Origin: Tubulanus polymorphus
Lineage: Eukaryota; Nemertea; Palaeonemertea; Tubulaniformes; Tubulanidae
Reading direction: 5' to 3'
Assembly (NCBI RefSeq): GCF_964204645.1
Contig: NC_134027.1
Coordinates: 14,620,485 to 14,684,484, forward strand
Length of the DNA stretch: 64,000 nucleotides
The notes below the pieces were generated by a model, which was not told the DNA's origin, did no database searches, and saw only the letters and a program-made list of their open reading frames with translations. This document shows positions 44,143-55,888 of the stretch, in pieces (the stretch's first letter is position 1; the number at the start of each line of letters is the position of its first letter). Made by a program: the position numbers and the translations under genes.

Positions 44143-45861
44143 ATGGCGGCTCTTTTTGATTTGTTAGAACAAAGACGCAAACAGCGTACAAAATTCACTA
44201 AAGCTTCCAAGCAGGTCTGTCGACATGTTGAAAAGGCTGAAGAAGTTTTGAGTGATGAAGTGTCTGACTATGACGGTATGAGGTTTGCATTAAGAACAGC
44301 TGCAAATAGTCTGATTGATCTAGAAAGGCTACATGAAGCCCTATCGGAAGTTCAAGAGTCGATAGACTATCATAATGAGAATGACAATCGACTTGAAGGA
44401 ATGAGCTCTGATCAGAGAGATCAAGAAGAGGAGAACGAAGCTAAGTACATTGATGAGTATATTACACACAAATCACGAGTTGAGTGTCTGGAGATTAAAT
44501 TACAACAACCGCCTAGAGACTTAGTTTCAGATAATGTCAGCAATCCAGGTAGTGCTGCTGGAGGTGGAATTACAGAAGAACAACTCACCAGACTTCTTAC
44601 AACAATTGCAATAAAGAAGCGAGAAGTGACTATTCCGCAATTCAAGGGAGATATTTCCATGTTTGAAACTTGGCTCGAGTTAGTTAGTGAAGAAGTGACG
44701 AAGCCCGGTTATACTCCAGTCGAGAAAACACACTGTATTCTTTCTCTTCTGGATGGAGAACCCAGAAAGTTGGCGCTTGCTTTGAAGAGTCCTACATTTG
44801 ATGACGTGGTAGCAGCACTAGAATCTAAATATGGTGATGTCACAGCCAGGATTCAAAAGGTAATCCAAGACATAGCTTGTGTCCCAGCTGCACACAACCC
44901 GTCGGTAAAAGAACTAGATCAGCTCTATACATCGCTGCTGTCATCGTGGAACTATCTTATCCGAAAAACTGAGGATCCAACTAGTCTTCAGAACAGTAGC
45001 TGGATTTTGACATCCTTAGTGAGACCAAAGATTCCTAAGTCTCTTATAAGACGTTGGGATGCTGAAACACTGAAGAGGCAGCATGGTCATAAGATGCCAA
45101 TGAAGTTCGAGGATCTTTTGGAAAAGCTCAAAGAAGCTTAGCAGGTCGCTCGAAGGTCTGATTCTGGAAAACCCGATGCAGTTCCTGTTCAATCGGGTGG
45201 AGCCAAACCAAAGCGCTTTAGGCCTTCTGGGCAGGCCCTGCGACTTGGAGCTAAGGAGATGTCTGTATTCAAGTGTGTGTTCTGTGGTGACGCAAGCCAC
45301 AAGGCACCTAATTGTACAAAGGTACACAAGATGCCAATTCCGGATCGCTTAAAGAAAGTCCAGCTTTCTAGATATTGTTTCAAGTGTTTATTGGGGAAAC
45401 ATTTCTGTAGTAGCTGTCGGAGCCCTGGATGTTCAATGTGTCATGGTTCACACCATGACTTACTACACGCTACCAAAGTGAGAAAACCAATTAAGCCAAC
45501 TTGTGGCGAGAATGGAGCTCCTATCGAACAGCCGAAGACTGAGACAGAAAACGTCCAAGCTGGAAGTAGCTTGGTAAAAGCTTTGAAGCAGCCTAAACAA
45601 GTATTGATGCAAACAGGAATTGTGACTTTGGAGTCACGGTCAGCCATCGCTGAAGGTCGTGTACTGTTTGATACTGGTAGCAGTGTGAATTTCATCAGCA
45701 AATCAATGTCTAGAAAATTGGGACTTCGTGGTGTAAAGGCGAAGGGAGAATTCACACTAGCAGGTGGAGGTGCCATGAACGTTAATACTGAAAAGGTGAG
45801 GAGAGAATCCCACAATGATAATAAAAAGTCCGAAAATGAAACTTCGAGATTGGCGTGGTGA
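44143..45861 (+). pseudogene. BEL/Pao gag and protease part, one in-frame TAG
   Basis: Residues 1-332 contain a coiled N-terminus and the gag region typical of BEL (IPQFKGDISMFETWLELV, LLDGEPRKLALAL). A TAG at 45139-45141 interrupts the frame, which then continues in the same phase. The second part has Cys/His clusters (CVFCGDASHKAPNC; CFKCLLGKHFC; CSMCHGSHHDLLH), then the protease with FDTGSSVNFISKSMSRKLG. A frameshift near 45800 moves the sequence to the next frame. Confidence 0.8.
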
Positions 45862-47835
45862 AGAATTTGAAATTGAAGCATACGTTTTGGAGAAACCGAG
45901 TGCCGATTTAAGTCCCGCCTTTATAGAAGTTGACAAGCTGTCACATCTAAATAAACTGAAGTTGGCTGAGAAGTATCCTCGTACTGAAGAGTGTGAAGTC
46001 GATGTTATGCTAGGTGTCGAAGCTTGCATTGATATATTATTAGATGAATATAGACGAGGTGGACAAGGCACTCCTGTAGCTCTGAGTTCTCATATTGGAT
46101 GGGTGTTGTTTGGTTCTTATGTCAGTCAACATAAGGCTTCATCCAAGAATGGTAGTAATTCTGTTATGATGTGTAACTCAGTGAAAGATGATGATGAAGA
46201 TCTCTCCAGAACAGTATTGAAATTCTGGGAATTGGATTCCCTTGGTATTCTGCCTGAAAAGGAAGTGTCGAGAAAGAGTCCTTTAGACGAAGAAGCAGAA
46301 AAACAATATTTCGAAAAGACTAACTTTCATGAAGGTAGATACGAAACTGGTCTCCTGAAGCATCCTGATTTTATCAACGTGAAACTAAAGTCTAACTATA
46401 ATAAGGCATTTCACCGTTTAGAATCTCTCGAAAGAAGGTTCAAGAGAGATGAAACACTTTCTTTTCAATACAAGGCACAGATAAGGGAACTGATTGATTC
46501 AGGCCGAGCTGAAGAGGTTGTTGAAGATTCAGAACCTGATGATCGAATGGTGTGGTATTTGCCCCATCATCCGGTCTTCAAGGACAGCACCACAAAAAGA
46601 TTCGTATCGTTTTTGATGGCGCAGCAAAGGGTCCTGATGGAAGGTCATTAAATGACACCTTGTTGTGCGGCCCTTCCTTACAACCTGATACACTTGCTGT
46701 ATTACTTCGGTTTCGACGGCACAAGGTTTCTTTGGTTGCGGATGTTGAAAAAATGTTTCACATGATATCGATGAATGAAGTGGATAGAGATTCCCAAAGA
46801 TTCTTATGGCGAGAGTCAGACGACCAAAAGGTAAAGATCTACAGAATGAACAGAGTGGTATTCGGATTGAAGTGTTCTCCATATACATGTATTAAAACCA
46901 TACTCGAACACGTGAAATCAAATAAAGATGATTACCCTGCTGCCTGTCAACAGCTCGAAGAAAACCTTTTTGTTGATGATGTTCTTTCTGGAGAAACAAA
47001 CTCGAATGGTGTTTCAAGGTTAGCGAATGACATGAAGTTCGTTTTAGAAAAGGGCGGATTTCCTCTAAGAAAGTTTTTGTCAAGTCACCCGGAAAGTTTG
47101 AGTGGTCTCGACTGCGAAGACCTGGCCGAGTACCATATGGATCTATCGGATGGAGAAGTCGTTACAAAGACATTGGGAATAATGTATATACCCAAGGAAG
47201 ACGTATTTCGATTTAAGTATCATCCTCGAGAAACTGAAGTAATCACTAGAAGAATTGTTCTTAGTGAATTGCAGCGCTTGTTCGACCCGATGGGCCTGTT
47301 GTCACCGCTCATTTTGAAAGCCAAGTTGGTATTTCAAAGAGCTTGGAGTGACGTCGACTCATGGGATGATGAACTATCAGAAGAGCTTGTCGCAGAATGG
47401 GAGAAATGGAAAAATGGAGTTTCAGCAATTGACCAGCTAAACATCCCGAGGTGCTATTTGACAGATGAAATTCAGGATCCCAAGTACGGCTTACGTGGAT
47501 TTGGAGATGCTAGTGAGGCAGCATACGGTGCTGTAGTGTACTTGCGGATTGAAGATGGTACTGGAGTTCGTTGCGTATTGTTAGCCTCGAAAACTCGTGT
47601 GGCGCCGTTAAAACACAGAGGGACTCTTGCAGAATTAGAATTGATGGCTAGCCTTCTTGTTGCTAGGCTCATAAGATACGCAGAGAAAGTAATCAACTTG
47701 TCAGTTTCCTCAGTACATTGTTGGACTGATTCCCGTATTGCACTAGATTGGTTATCGAAGCCAGCACATGTATGGCAAGTCTTTGTCGCCAACAGAGTTG
47801 ATGAAATTCAAAAGCTCGTTCCGACATGTCATTAG
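45815..47835 (+). pseudogene. BEL/Pao reverse transcriptase and RNase H, frameshifted
   Basis: Continues from the protease in the +1 frame to about 46590. A 1-nt shift in a run of A follows, then IRIVFDGAAKGPDGRSLND. RT motifs: LVADVEKMFHMI, FGLKCSPY and the catalytic FVDDVLSG. RNase H follows with GFGDASEAAYGAVVYLR, LAELELMASLL and CWTDSRIALDWL. The frame stops at TAG 47833-47835, in the same phase as the next segment. Confidence 0.85.
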
Positions 47836-49536
47836 GGACATCTGCCAGGAAAACTTAACCCGGCTGACCTCTGTTCCCGAGGTTGCCATGGAGATCAACT
47901 GGTTGAGTCAAATTTATGGTGGCAGGGGCCTGAATTCCTGAGAAGTGACGAGAGTCAATGGCCTGTAAAAGGTGGCGATAAGACTGTTGAAGCAAAGAAA
48001 TACTTGAAGAAAAAATTTCAAGTAGAAGTCAACCTATTTCAAGGTGAAGAAGACACCACCAGTAGTTTTCATCTGAATCTGTTAAGCCGATACAGCTCAT
48101 GGGGTAAGCTTATAGCTGTGTCAACATTACTCAGAAAATGTTTTAAAGGGGTTTCCCGGAATGAGGGGAGCATGCATCCTCTAGTTCTTGTGGAGCAAAG
48201 AGAAGAAGAGTTGTATTGGGTGCAGTGGGCACAGTATCAATCGTATCGTACTGAAATTAACTGTTTGAAGGCAGGAAGACCATTACCCAAAGACAGTAAG
48301 TTGAAACAACTTGACCCCATTTGGGATGCTAAAAGCATGGTCTTACGTGTCGGCGGTCGCCTGTATCACGCTAAAGTATCGAGATTCAAGAAGAATCCCA
48401 TGATCCTACCACCAAAATGTTTGGTATCTGATCTGTTGGTGAAGTATTATCATCGCATCAACGGACATCCTGGTAACGAGCAAACGCTAGCTAGTTTGCG
48501 AGACAAATACTGGCTTGTACATGGCAGAAATGAAGTAAAGAGAATTCAGTTTCATTGCAAGTGTAAAGAACCAAAGCAGTTAACTCAGAAGATGGGCGAG
48601 CTACCTCCTGAAAGGGTTGTTATGGCACCAGCTTTCAGCAGCGTTGGCGTAGATTTCGCTGGACCTCTACTTATTAAAGAAAATGGGTCTGAAATTAAGT
48701 CATACATTGCACTGTTTACATGTATGATTACCAGAGGAATTCATTTAGAGTTAACTTACAGTATGAATGCTGAAGATTTCCTGATGTCTTTTCGACGAAT
48801 GATGAATAGAAGAGGGAAACCAGCAATTATGTATTCAGATAACGCAAAGACTTTTAAGAAATCAGCCAAGGTGATGATTAGACTGTATGACCAGAAGAAA
48901 TGGAGAGACACTGTAGTCAACAAAGTGAAAGCTGATGGAATTGAATGGAAATTCATTACCGAGAGAGGACCTTGGAAGGGTGGTTTTTACGAAAGACTGG
49001 TGAGAAGTGTGAAGACTGCTCTGAAAGTTGTACTTGGAAAAGCCAAACTAACTTTTACGGAACTTTCGACAATTCTCACTGACGTCGAGTCTCAGATCAA
49101 CTCGAGACCACTTGCAGTAGTCTCTAATGATAAGAATGACCCTGAACCATTGTCTCCTGGCGATTGTATGATTGGAAGAAAACCACAGTTTCTTCCAGAT
49201 GTCGATTCTGATACGTCAAAGGCCAATTTTGGCAAGCGTTGGTGTTACCAACAGCGATTGGCTAAACAGTATTGGAAAAGGTGGACGAGAGAATATCTCG
49301 TGGAATTATTACCTCTTAAGAAGTGGTTTGAGAAGAAAGAAAATGTAAGAATCGGTGACGTAGTTCTCGTATCTGAAGATGGTGTCAAACGACCGAATTG
49401 GCAGATGGGAAGAATTCATGAAACCCACATGGGTCGTGATGGTCTTGTTAGAAGTGTTACCCTGAAGACGGCAAGGGGTTTCATCCGACGTCCCTTACAG
49501 AGACTATATTTACTTGAGGCTAGTGAGGCTGCGTAG
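47836..49536 (+). pseudogene. BEL/Pao integrase and C-terminal domain
   Basis: In phase with the RT segment after the TAG: PGKLNPADLCSRG, the usual BEL junction motif. The integrase has an HHCC finger (HRINGHPG...FHCKC), then VDFAGPL, SDNAKTF and PWKGGFYERLVRS giving the D, D, E triad. The C-terminal segment WTREYLVELLPLKKW...GDVVLVSEDGVKRPNW is the DUF5641-type tail. The 510-codon stretch from 48004 is open. Confidence 0.85.
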
Positions 49537-49711
49537 CTGTATGCTTCTACATACACGTTAAATTGTTTTAGCATTTAACTATTCTACAGTGTACGAAGTA
49601 ATTTTAGTAATTGATCGTATTTCTTAGGTAGTATCATAACATTCAGTACAATTATGTATATCTTTTAGAAGTTTATGTGTGAAAATTAAACCCTTAATTT
49701 CCAGAGGGGAG

Positions 49712-49889
49712 TGTTCCGAACGAAGATATTGTTTTGTTTCCATAGAGTGGTGCCCTCTGTGTTTAGAAAATAAGTTTGGTTTTGGCGGACATTACGCCGT
49801 AATAAAGTTATGATCCACAAAATAACGATTTCATTGTTATTACAGCTACAAAGGCTTGTTTTATTCGGCGATGAATTTAATTGAGAACA
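49712..49889 (+). repeat. BEL/Pao 3' LTR
   Basis: 178 bp from TGTTCCGAAC to TTGAGAACA, with inverted TGTTC/GAACA ends. It is preceded by a polypurine tract (AGAGGGGAG) and contains AATAAA. The flank resumes exactly at transposon copy C. No matching 5' LTR was found in the window, so the left end is lost. Confidence 0.75.
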
Positions 49890-51336
49890 TTCATGCATCG
49901 ATTAATTAATCTTATTACAACTTATTTGTAGGCGCTTCCCGCAAACATTTTCTATTCGTTGAGTTTTCAAACGCAGTACTGTTCAGATGATTCGAGTCAA
50001 GTAGTAAAAAAGTTTATGTATTAGCATTACTATGCAGTTAAAATAACGCACTGCGGCAAGTGAGGTGCTGTGATCCAGATGTGTAACCCATTTATGGGTA
50101 ATAAATTTCCATCATGTCAACGCCATTCAAAAACAGTAGCAAAACTTTCTGCTGGTTTCTAGAAATAGCAATACGACGACAAGCACTTTCGAATTCGACC
50201 ACGATATTTTAGAAGTTTCACGTTGGCAGTGGTGGTCAGTGATGGTCAATTTATGAATTTTAATGGCGAATCCTTTCTAGTTTCACACCAAATGCGGTAC
50301 CGGTATATCGTTCTTTCAAGAAGTTGCAATTGGTCAGTGGTGGTCAGTGATGGTCAATTTATGAATTTTCAATGGCGAATCCTTTCTAGTTTCACATCAA
50401 ATGCGGTACCGGTATATCGTTCTTTCAAGAAGTTTCAATTGGTCAGTGGTGGTCAGTGATGGTCAATTTATGAATTTTCAATGGCGAATCCTTTCTAGTT
50501 TCACATCAAATGCGGTACCGGTATATCGTTCTTTCAAGAAGTTTCAATTGGTCAGTGGTGGTCAGTGATGGTCAATTGATTAATTTTCAATGGCGAATCC
50601 TTTCTAGTTTCACATCAAATGCGGTACCGGTATATCGTTCTTTCAAGAAGTTTCAATTGGTCAGTGATGGTCAATTGATTAATTTTCAATGGCGAATCCT
50701 TTCTAGTTTGACACCATAACGCGGTATATCGTTTTCATATTCGAGAAGTTTGAATTGGTCATTGGTGGTCAGTGATGGTCAGTGATGAATTTGCAATGAT
50801 GATTCCTTAGTAGTTTGAAAACAAACATTACATGATAAATTTCCGAAATTCGAAGTCAAGTGTTCAGACTCGGGGATATCTCAATTGGTCAGTTACTGAC
50901 CATCATGGTGTCACCATTGTGGTCTATAGCTCAAATGAAACATGTGGAACCGACGAAGGGGCCCAAAAGCGTTAAGTCATTTCCTGGAGTGACGTGATCC
51001 AAAAATGCCCTAACTGGAAAAGGCAGTCTCTCAATTAGATGAAACCAAATCGGACAGGACAATTAAAATTTGGGAAGGTCACAGGTAGTGGTCTTTCTAC
51101 GAAGCCCACGCGGTGAGCGTATTATTATGAAATCTTTTTTTAAACCACCATGTACCACGAAGTAATAAGCATCGTTGTAAGCACTTGAAACAGCCATTAA
51201 CCACTTGAAACTGTCAGATCAAACATCATACCGCATCCCCGCAAAGAGGGGTGGTTCAGCAAACCGGAGTTTTCATTGGCCTCTCTAGACTACCCCGCCA
51301 GTACGGGTAGCCGAGCAAACCGGAAAACTCATAATG
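49890..51336 (-). mobile_element. CATTATGAG family transposon, copy C (left part, inverted)
   Basis: Follows copy A backwards from about A position 10880 to its left end, finishing GGAAAACTCATAATG. It carries about five units of the left-end array (50215-50800). It is the other half of copy B. The BEL element lies between them. Confidence 0.8.
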
Positions 51337-51590
51337 CCTCCAGCGATGCACTCTATGATATTAGAACTTGTCTCTGCTGACTGGGAATAAGATATGTTAG
51401 TGACGTCATCAAGAAGGATGGCTCCGAGAATCGCCAAATCACAGGTTACTGTTTCACTGAGAACCTTAGTGTCGTGGTATATCGCTAACGCGACCCCTGA
51501 ATCAGGGGTTTTAGCGATGCAGCGGAACTAATAAGGAACATTTTGATAACATGACTATAGTACACTATCCCTGATGGAATAATTAGCTCC
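51337..51590. other. 254-bp gap between head-to-head copies C and D
   Basis: C and D face each other across this gap, forming a ~1.4-kb inverted repeat. A strong hairpin, CGCTAA...CCCCTGAATCAGGGG...TTTAGCG, lies at about 51483-51518. From 51512 on it is repeat H. Confidence 0.65.
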
Positions 51591-52139
51591 CATTATGAGT
51601 TTTCCGGTTTGCTCGGCTACCCGTACTGGCGGGGTAGTCTAGATAGGCAAATGAAAGCTCCGGTTTGCTGAACTACCCCTCTTTGCGGGGATGCGGTATG
51701 ATGTTTGATCTGACAGTTTCAAGTGGTTAATGGGTGTTTCAAGTGCTTACAACGATGCTTATTACTTAATGTGGTACATGGTGGTTTAAAAAAAGATTTC
51801 ATAATGATACGTTCAAAGTATAGGCCTACCGCGTGGGCTTCGTAGAAAGACCACTGTCTGTGGCCTTCCCAAATTTTAATTGTTCTGTCCGATTTGGTTT
51901 CGTCCAATTGAAAGACTGCCTTTTCCAGTTAGGGCATTTTTGGATCACATCACTCAGGAAATGACTTACGCTTTTGGGCCCTTTCGTCGGTCCCACGTGT
52001 TTCATTTGAGCTATAGACCACAATGGTGACACCATGATGGTCAGAAACTGACCAATTGAGATATTCCCGAGTCTGAACATCTGACTGCGAATTTCGGAAA
52101 TTTATCAAGTCATGTTTGTTTTCAAACTACCGAGGTATC

Positions 52140-52530
52140 ATCATTGCAAATTCATAAATTGACCATCACTGACCACCACTGACCAATTCAAACTTCTCGA
52201 ATATGAGTTCGATATACCGCGTTATGGTGTCAAACTAGAAAGGATTCGCCATAGATATTGAGAATTCATAAATTGACCATCACTGACCACCACTGACCAA
52301 TTCAAACTTCTCGAATATGAGAACGATATACCGCGTTATGGTGTCAAACTAGAAAGGATTCGCCATTGAAATTTCATGAATTGACCATCACTGACCACCA
52401 CTGACCAATTGAAACTTCTCGAATGTAAGAAAGATATACCGGTACCGCATTTGGTGTGAAACTAGAAAGCATTCCCCATTAGAATTCATAAATTGACCAT
52501 CACTGACCACCACTGCCCAAGTGAAACTTC
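52140..52530. repeat. Left-end subterminal tandem repeat of copy D
   Basis: About 3.5 units of the same ~112-bp TGACCATCACTGACCACCAC repeat as in copies A and C. Confidence 0.8.
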
Positions 52531-54297
52531 TCGAATATCGTCGAATTCGAAAGTGGTTGTCGTCGTATTGTTATTTCTAGAGACCAGCAGTATGTTTTGC
52601 TACTGTTTCTGAATGGCGTTGACATGATGGAAATATATTACTCCTAAATAGGTTTCACATCTGGATCACAGCACCTCACTTGCCGCAGTGCGTAATTTTG
52701 ACTGCATAGTAATGCTAATACATAAACTTTTTTACTACTTGACTCAAAGCTTGACGCGAATCATCTGAACAGTACTGCGTTTGAAAACGAATAGAAAATG
52801 TTTGCGAGAACCACCTGCAAATTAGTTATGATAAGATTAAATCTATGGTCAATCGATGCTTAAAAAAACAATTAAATCACAGGCAAGATGACTAACAACC
52901 GTCTTTCAACCAATCAGCGCGATGCCAATTAATTAAATCATTAAACGCATTAGGCTCCTAATATTTGTAATAATTTGTCGTTCTTTAAACTTGGCCACTT
53001 TTGTTTCAGAAAACCGCGTACTAGACCAGTGGTCACCAAGGCATTAAAAAAGTTTTGAAAATTCGATGGTAACGATTTGTCCGTCAAAAAACTGTTTCGT
53101 TAATATTTCAAGTTTTTTTAGACTCTTGTACAGAATTCACTATATGAAAAGTGTTCATAGGAATTGAAATTCGGTGTGATATCAGTCACCTGTTACCCCT
53201 TTTTCATTGTCAGTTCTTTATTGCATTATCATGCGCTCTTCTAAAATAGAAAAGAACATGTGTGTTTCGTTACAAACAAGGTTAAATTCCAAACGCACAT
53301 GAAATATCACACAATATACACATCTAGCATTTTCTCTAACTAGGCCCTTTCCAAATGGCAATTGTTTAGTTTTTTAACGGCCGACATTCAGAAGCACCTA
53401 AAAACCAGTGGTAGCGCTTGAGATTTTCAGTGTAGGTCACATCTCACATCGACTCGGCTCGCAGTCGGTTCGTTGAATGGGAACACATCTGGTTGACACT
53501 AGTTTCACAGTTGACGAAATCAGAAAACTTTTTTCAAATGCCTTTGATAACATCTTAAACATAGTATTCTTCTTAATTACATTTCGTTGATTCCATAGAT
53601 ATGTTTTTATGAAAATTGCTCCAGTTATAACGGATTCAAACATGCATGTGAAATCATTATTATCAAAATATTCAATTTTCTCCGCTTTTGAAGAAATTCT
53701 GACACAATATCATCTCCACTCGACACATGATTTTACTTTGGCGCCTTTAAGGGAGTGTCCCTTAAAGTTGAGTTCTTACTTAGTCAAACAAGGAGATATG
53801 CCTGATTCCTTTTTAAAATTTAGATTTCGACAGATATCATCAAATTACTAGAAAGGGACAGCAGCGTTCGGTCATCCACGAAAAATACCTAAAATGCAGT
53901 CCTAGGGTTATGGAAAAACAGGACACGAAACATACAGAAAAATCCTTTGTTTGGTTGACTGAAATTATTATTGAACTCTTAAATAGCGACATTCAGAGAA
54001 ACAAAAACATAAGAATATAATCTCGCCCACCCGTTAAAAAACATAACGTAATGATATGAGGCCATGTGTCATCTTTAATTGAAATCACATTATATTCATT
54101 CCCATGCGAGGATGGGTCTCCAAATTCATAGGATAAGGAGAATAATGGTTTGAATGATGAATACAACTGATAAAGCGCCAATTTCACTGATTCTTGCATA
54201 TAAATGCTCAAAGGCGCTTTACAGTAATCGAGTAAACAGGTGCGTTTTTAGGAGTCTTTTGAATTTGAATTCAAATCGGGTGTTCATGACGTCTATA

Positions 54298-54702
54298 GGC
54301 GCTTTTACGAAACTGAATCTTTGTAAATCGATTTAAGTTTCACGTTTACGGCACGCGGTTTAGTGAATCCGATTTGGTAAATCAACTCGTTTATGGACGC
54401 GGTTTAGTAAATGGATTTATTAAATCGACTAACTTGCTCGGCGAGCAAGTTAGTGGCGATTTAGTCAGTGAAATCCAACATGGCGTCCTCTTCGACCGCG
54501 GGCTAAAGACATCTATTGCAGACCATCATCTATCAATAATTCGGTCACCATTGACGCCCATTTTCTTTCGAATCGCGACCTTTAGATTGATAAATTGATT
54601 CGACTCATTTACGAAAAACGATTCGATTTACTAATCCTTACGTTTTCCAACATCGAATCGGATTTAGCTAAACCGAATCAGATTCAATTTCGTAAAAGCG
54701 CC
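54298..54702. mobile_element. 405-bp inverted-repeat element in copy D
   Basis: Ends GGCGCTTTTACGAAACTGAA and, inverted, TTCAATTTCGTAAAAGCGCC. Absent at the equivalent point of copy A (about 12752). TATA abuts the left end and TTATA follows the right end, suggesting a 4-5 bp target duplication. The interior is rich in GATTTA(G/A)TAAATC-like blocks, with no transposase. Confidence 0.75.
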
Positions 54703-54850
54703 TTATAATTGAGCATTCTAGGGCTGGAGCAAGAAACGTGTGGGATCGTCCGCCAAGGTATCGCTAAGGAGTCAGTCCGTGGTGGCTTTTGAAAGCGACG
54801 ACCGCATATGAATGCATTGATTGAATGACATCTCAAAAGTCAGATTATAT

Positions 54851-55888
54851 CCCAGCTAGCACACAACGTTCATACAACATTCGGAAACGATCGTGAAAGT
54901 TGTGTGATAGTTTATAATGTAACGTTCAGGCGATAACGTTTTCTGAAGGTTTTTCTAAACGTTATCATCCAAGAGCCTGCAGCAAATTATTAGTCAGATA
55001 TCATCAATATAGTCCGTTTTAAGCAAATCCCGACGTGGATTCCTACATTTTAATACCATTTGAAAGCAAGATTCAAACTTTCGGTAGTAAAGAAAAATAT
55101 GGGATTCGAAACCGATGGATATCGTGACATATCAAAGCAGGAAGTGTTCGCCATTGTTCATCAATCAGCTTTAAGCGGCGTGTTTAAGGGATTTAAAAAT
55201 CGTTTATTTACTAAGGTACGTTATTCAATCCACAAATTTTGATACTTTCAATATATGGAAAAATACCGATAGAATGTTTTTGAAACAATCTTTTATGTAG
55301 AAACCCACGTTAGAGACCTTTTCGTCGGGTTTTATATCAATGAAATGACCTAACTGTTGTTCTCCAATAACAAGCATAACAATCCCTGTATGTATGGATG
55401 AAATGAACTTCAAGGCTTAACACAACCATGAAAATAAAAGTTTCTGTATCATTTCCTTTTTATTTTAGGAATCACAAAGGCTGCCAGCTACGCTGTAACG
55501 ACGACTACTGGTGCACTGGAGAACTAACTTACGAGTGAATAATTTCGATATTATACATGTATATATACGTAGTTACAAAATAAAAGTTAGGTAAAATAAT
55601 TCAAATATTAGTTAGTTGAAAGGGATTTATTCGAGCTCGTGAAAGAGGACATCATGGTTATAATGTAACGTCATACGAACGTTATTGGAACGTTTTTATC
55701 AAGCTCAATGGTTGCAGAGAGGTTGTGAAGTAACGTTCAGTCAACGTTATCAAAAACGTTCTGTGAACCTTAAAATACATTTCCAAAAAAACGTTCTACA
55801 AACGTTGCACGAACGTTCAACATTAACGTTAAAACGTTAGTGAAAAACTTTTAGAAAACGTTCTTTGAACGTTTTTTTGTTAGCTGGG
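54851..55888. mobile_element. CCCAGCTA element (E1), 1.04 kb, AACGTT-rich ends
   Basis: Starts CCCAGCTAGCACACAACGTT and ends ACGTTTTTTTGTTAGCTGGG. The empty site in copy A (GATTATATAAAATT) shows a 2-bp duplication (TA or AT). AACGTT repeats fill the last 250 bp. A 60-codon frame (55060-55242) with a GT donor and a later AG acceptor (55470) suggests a possible captured exon pair, but the phases leave only a short tail. I do not recognise a protein. Confidence 0.75.
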
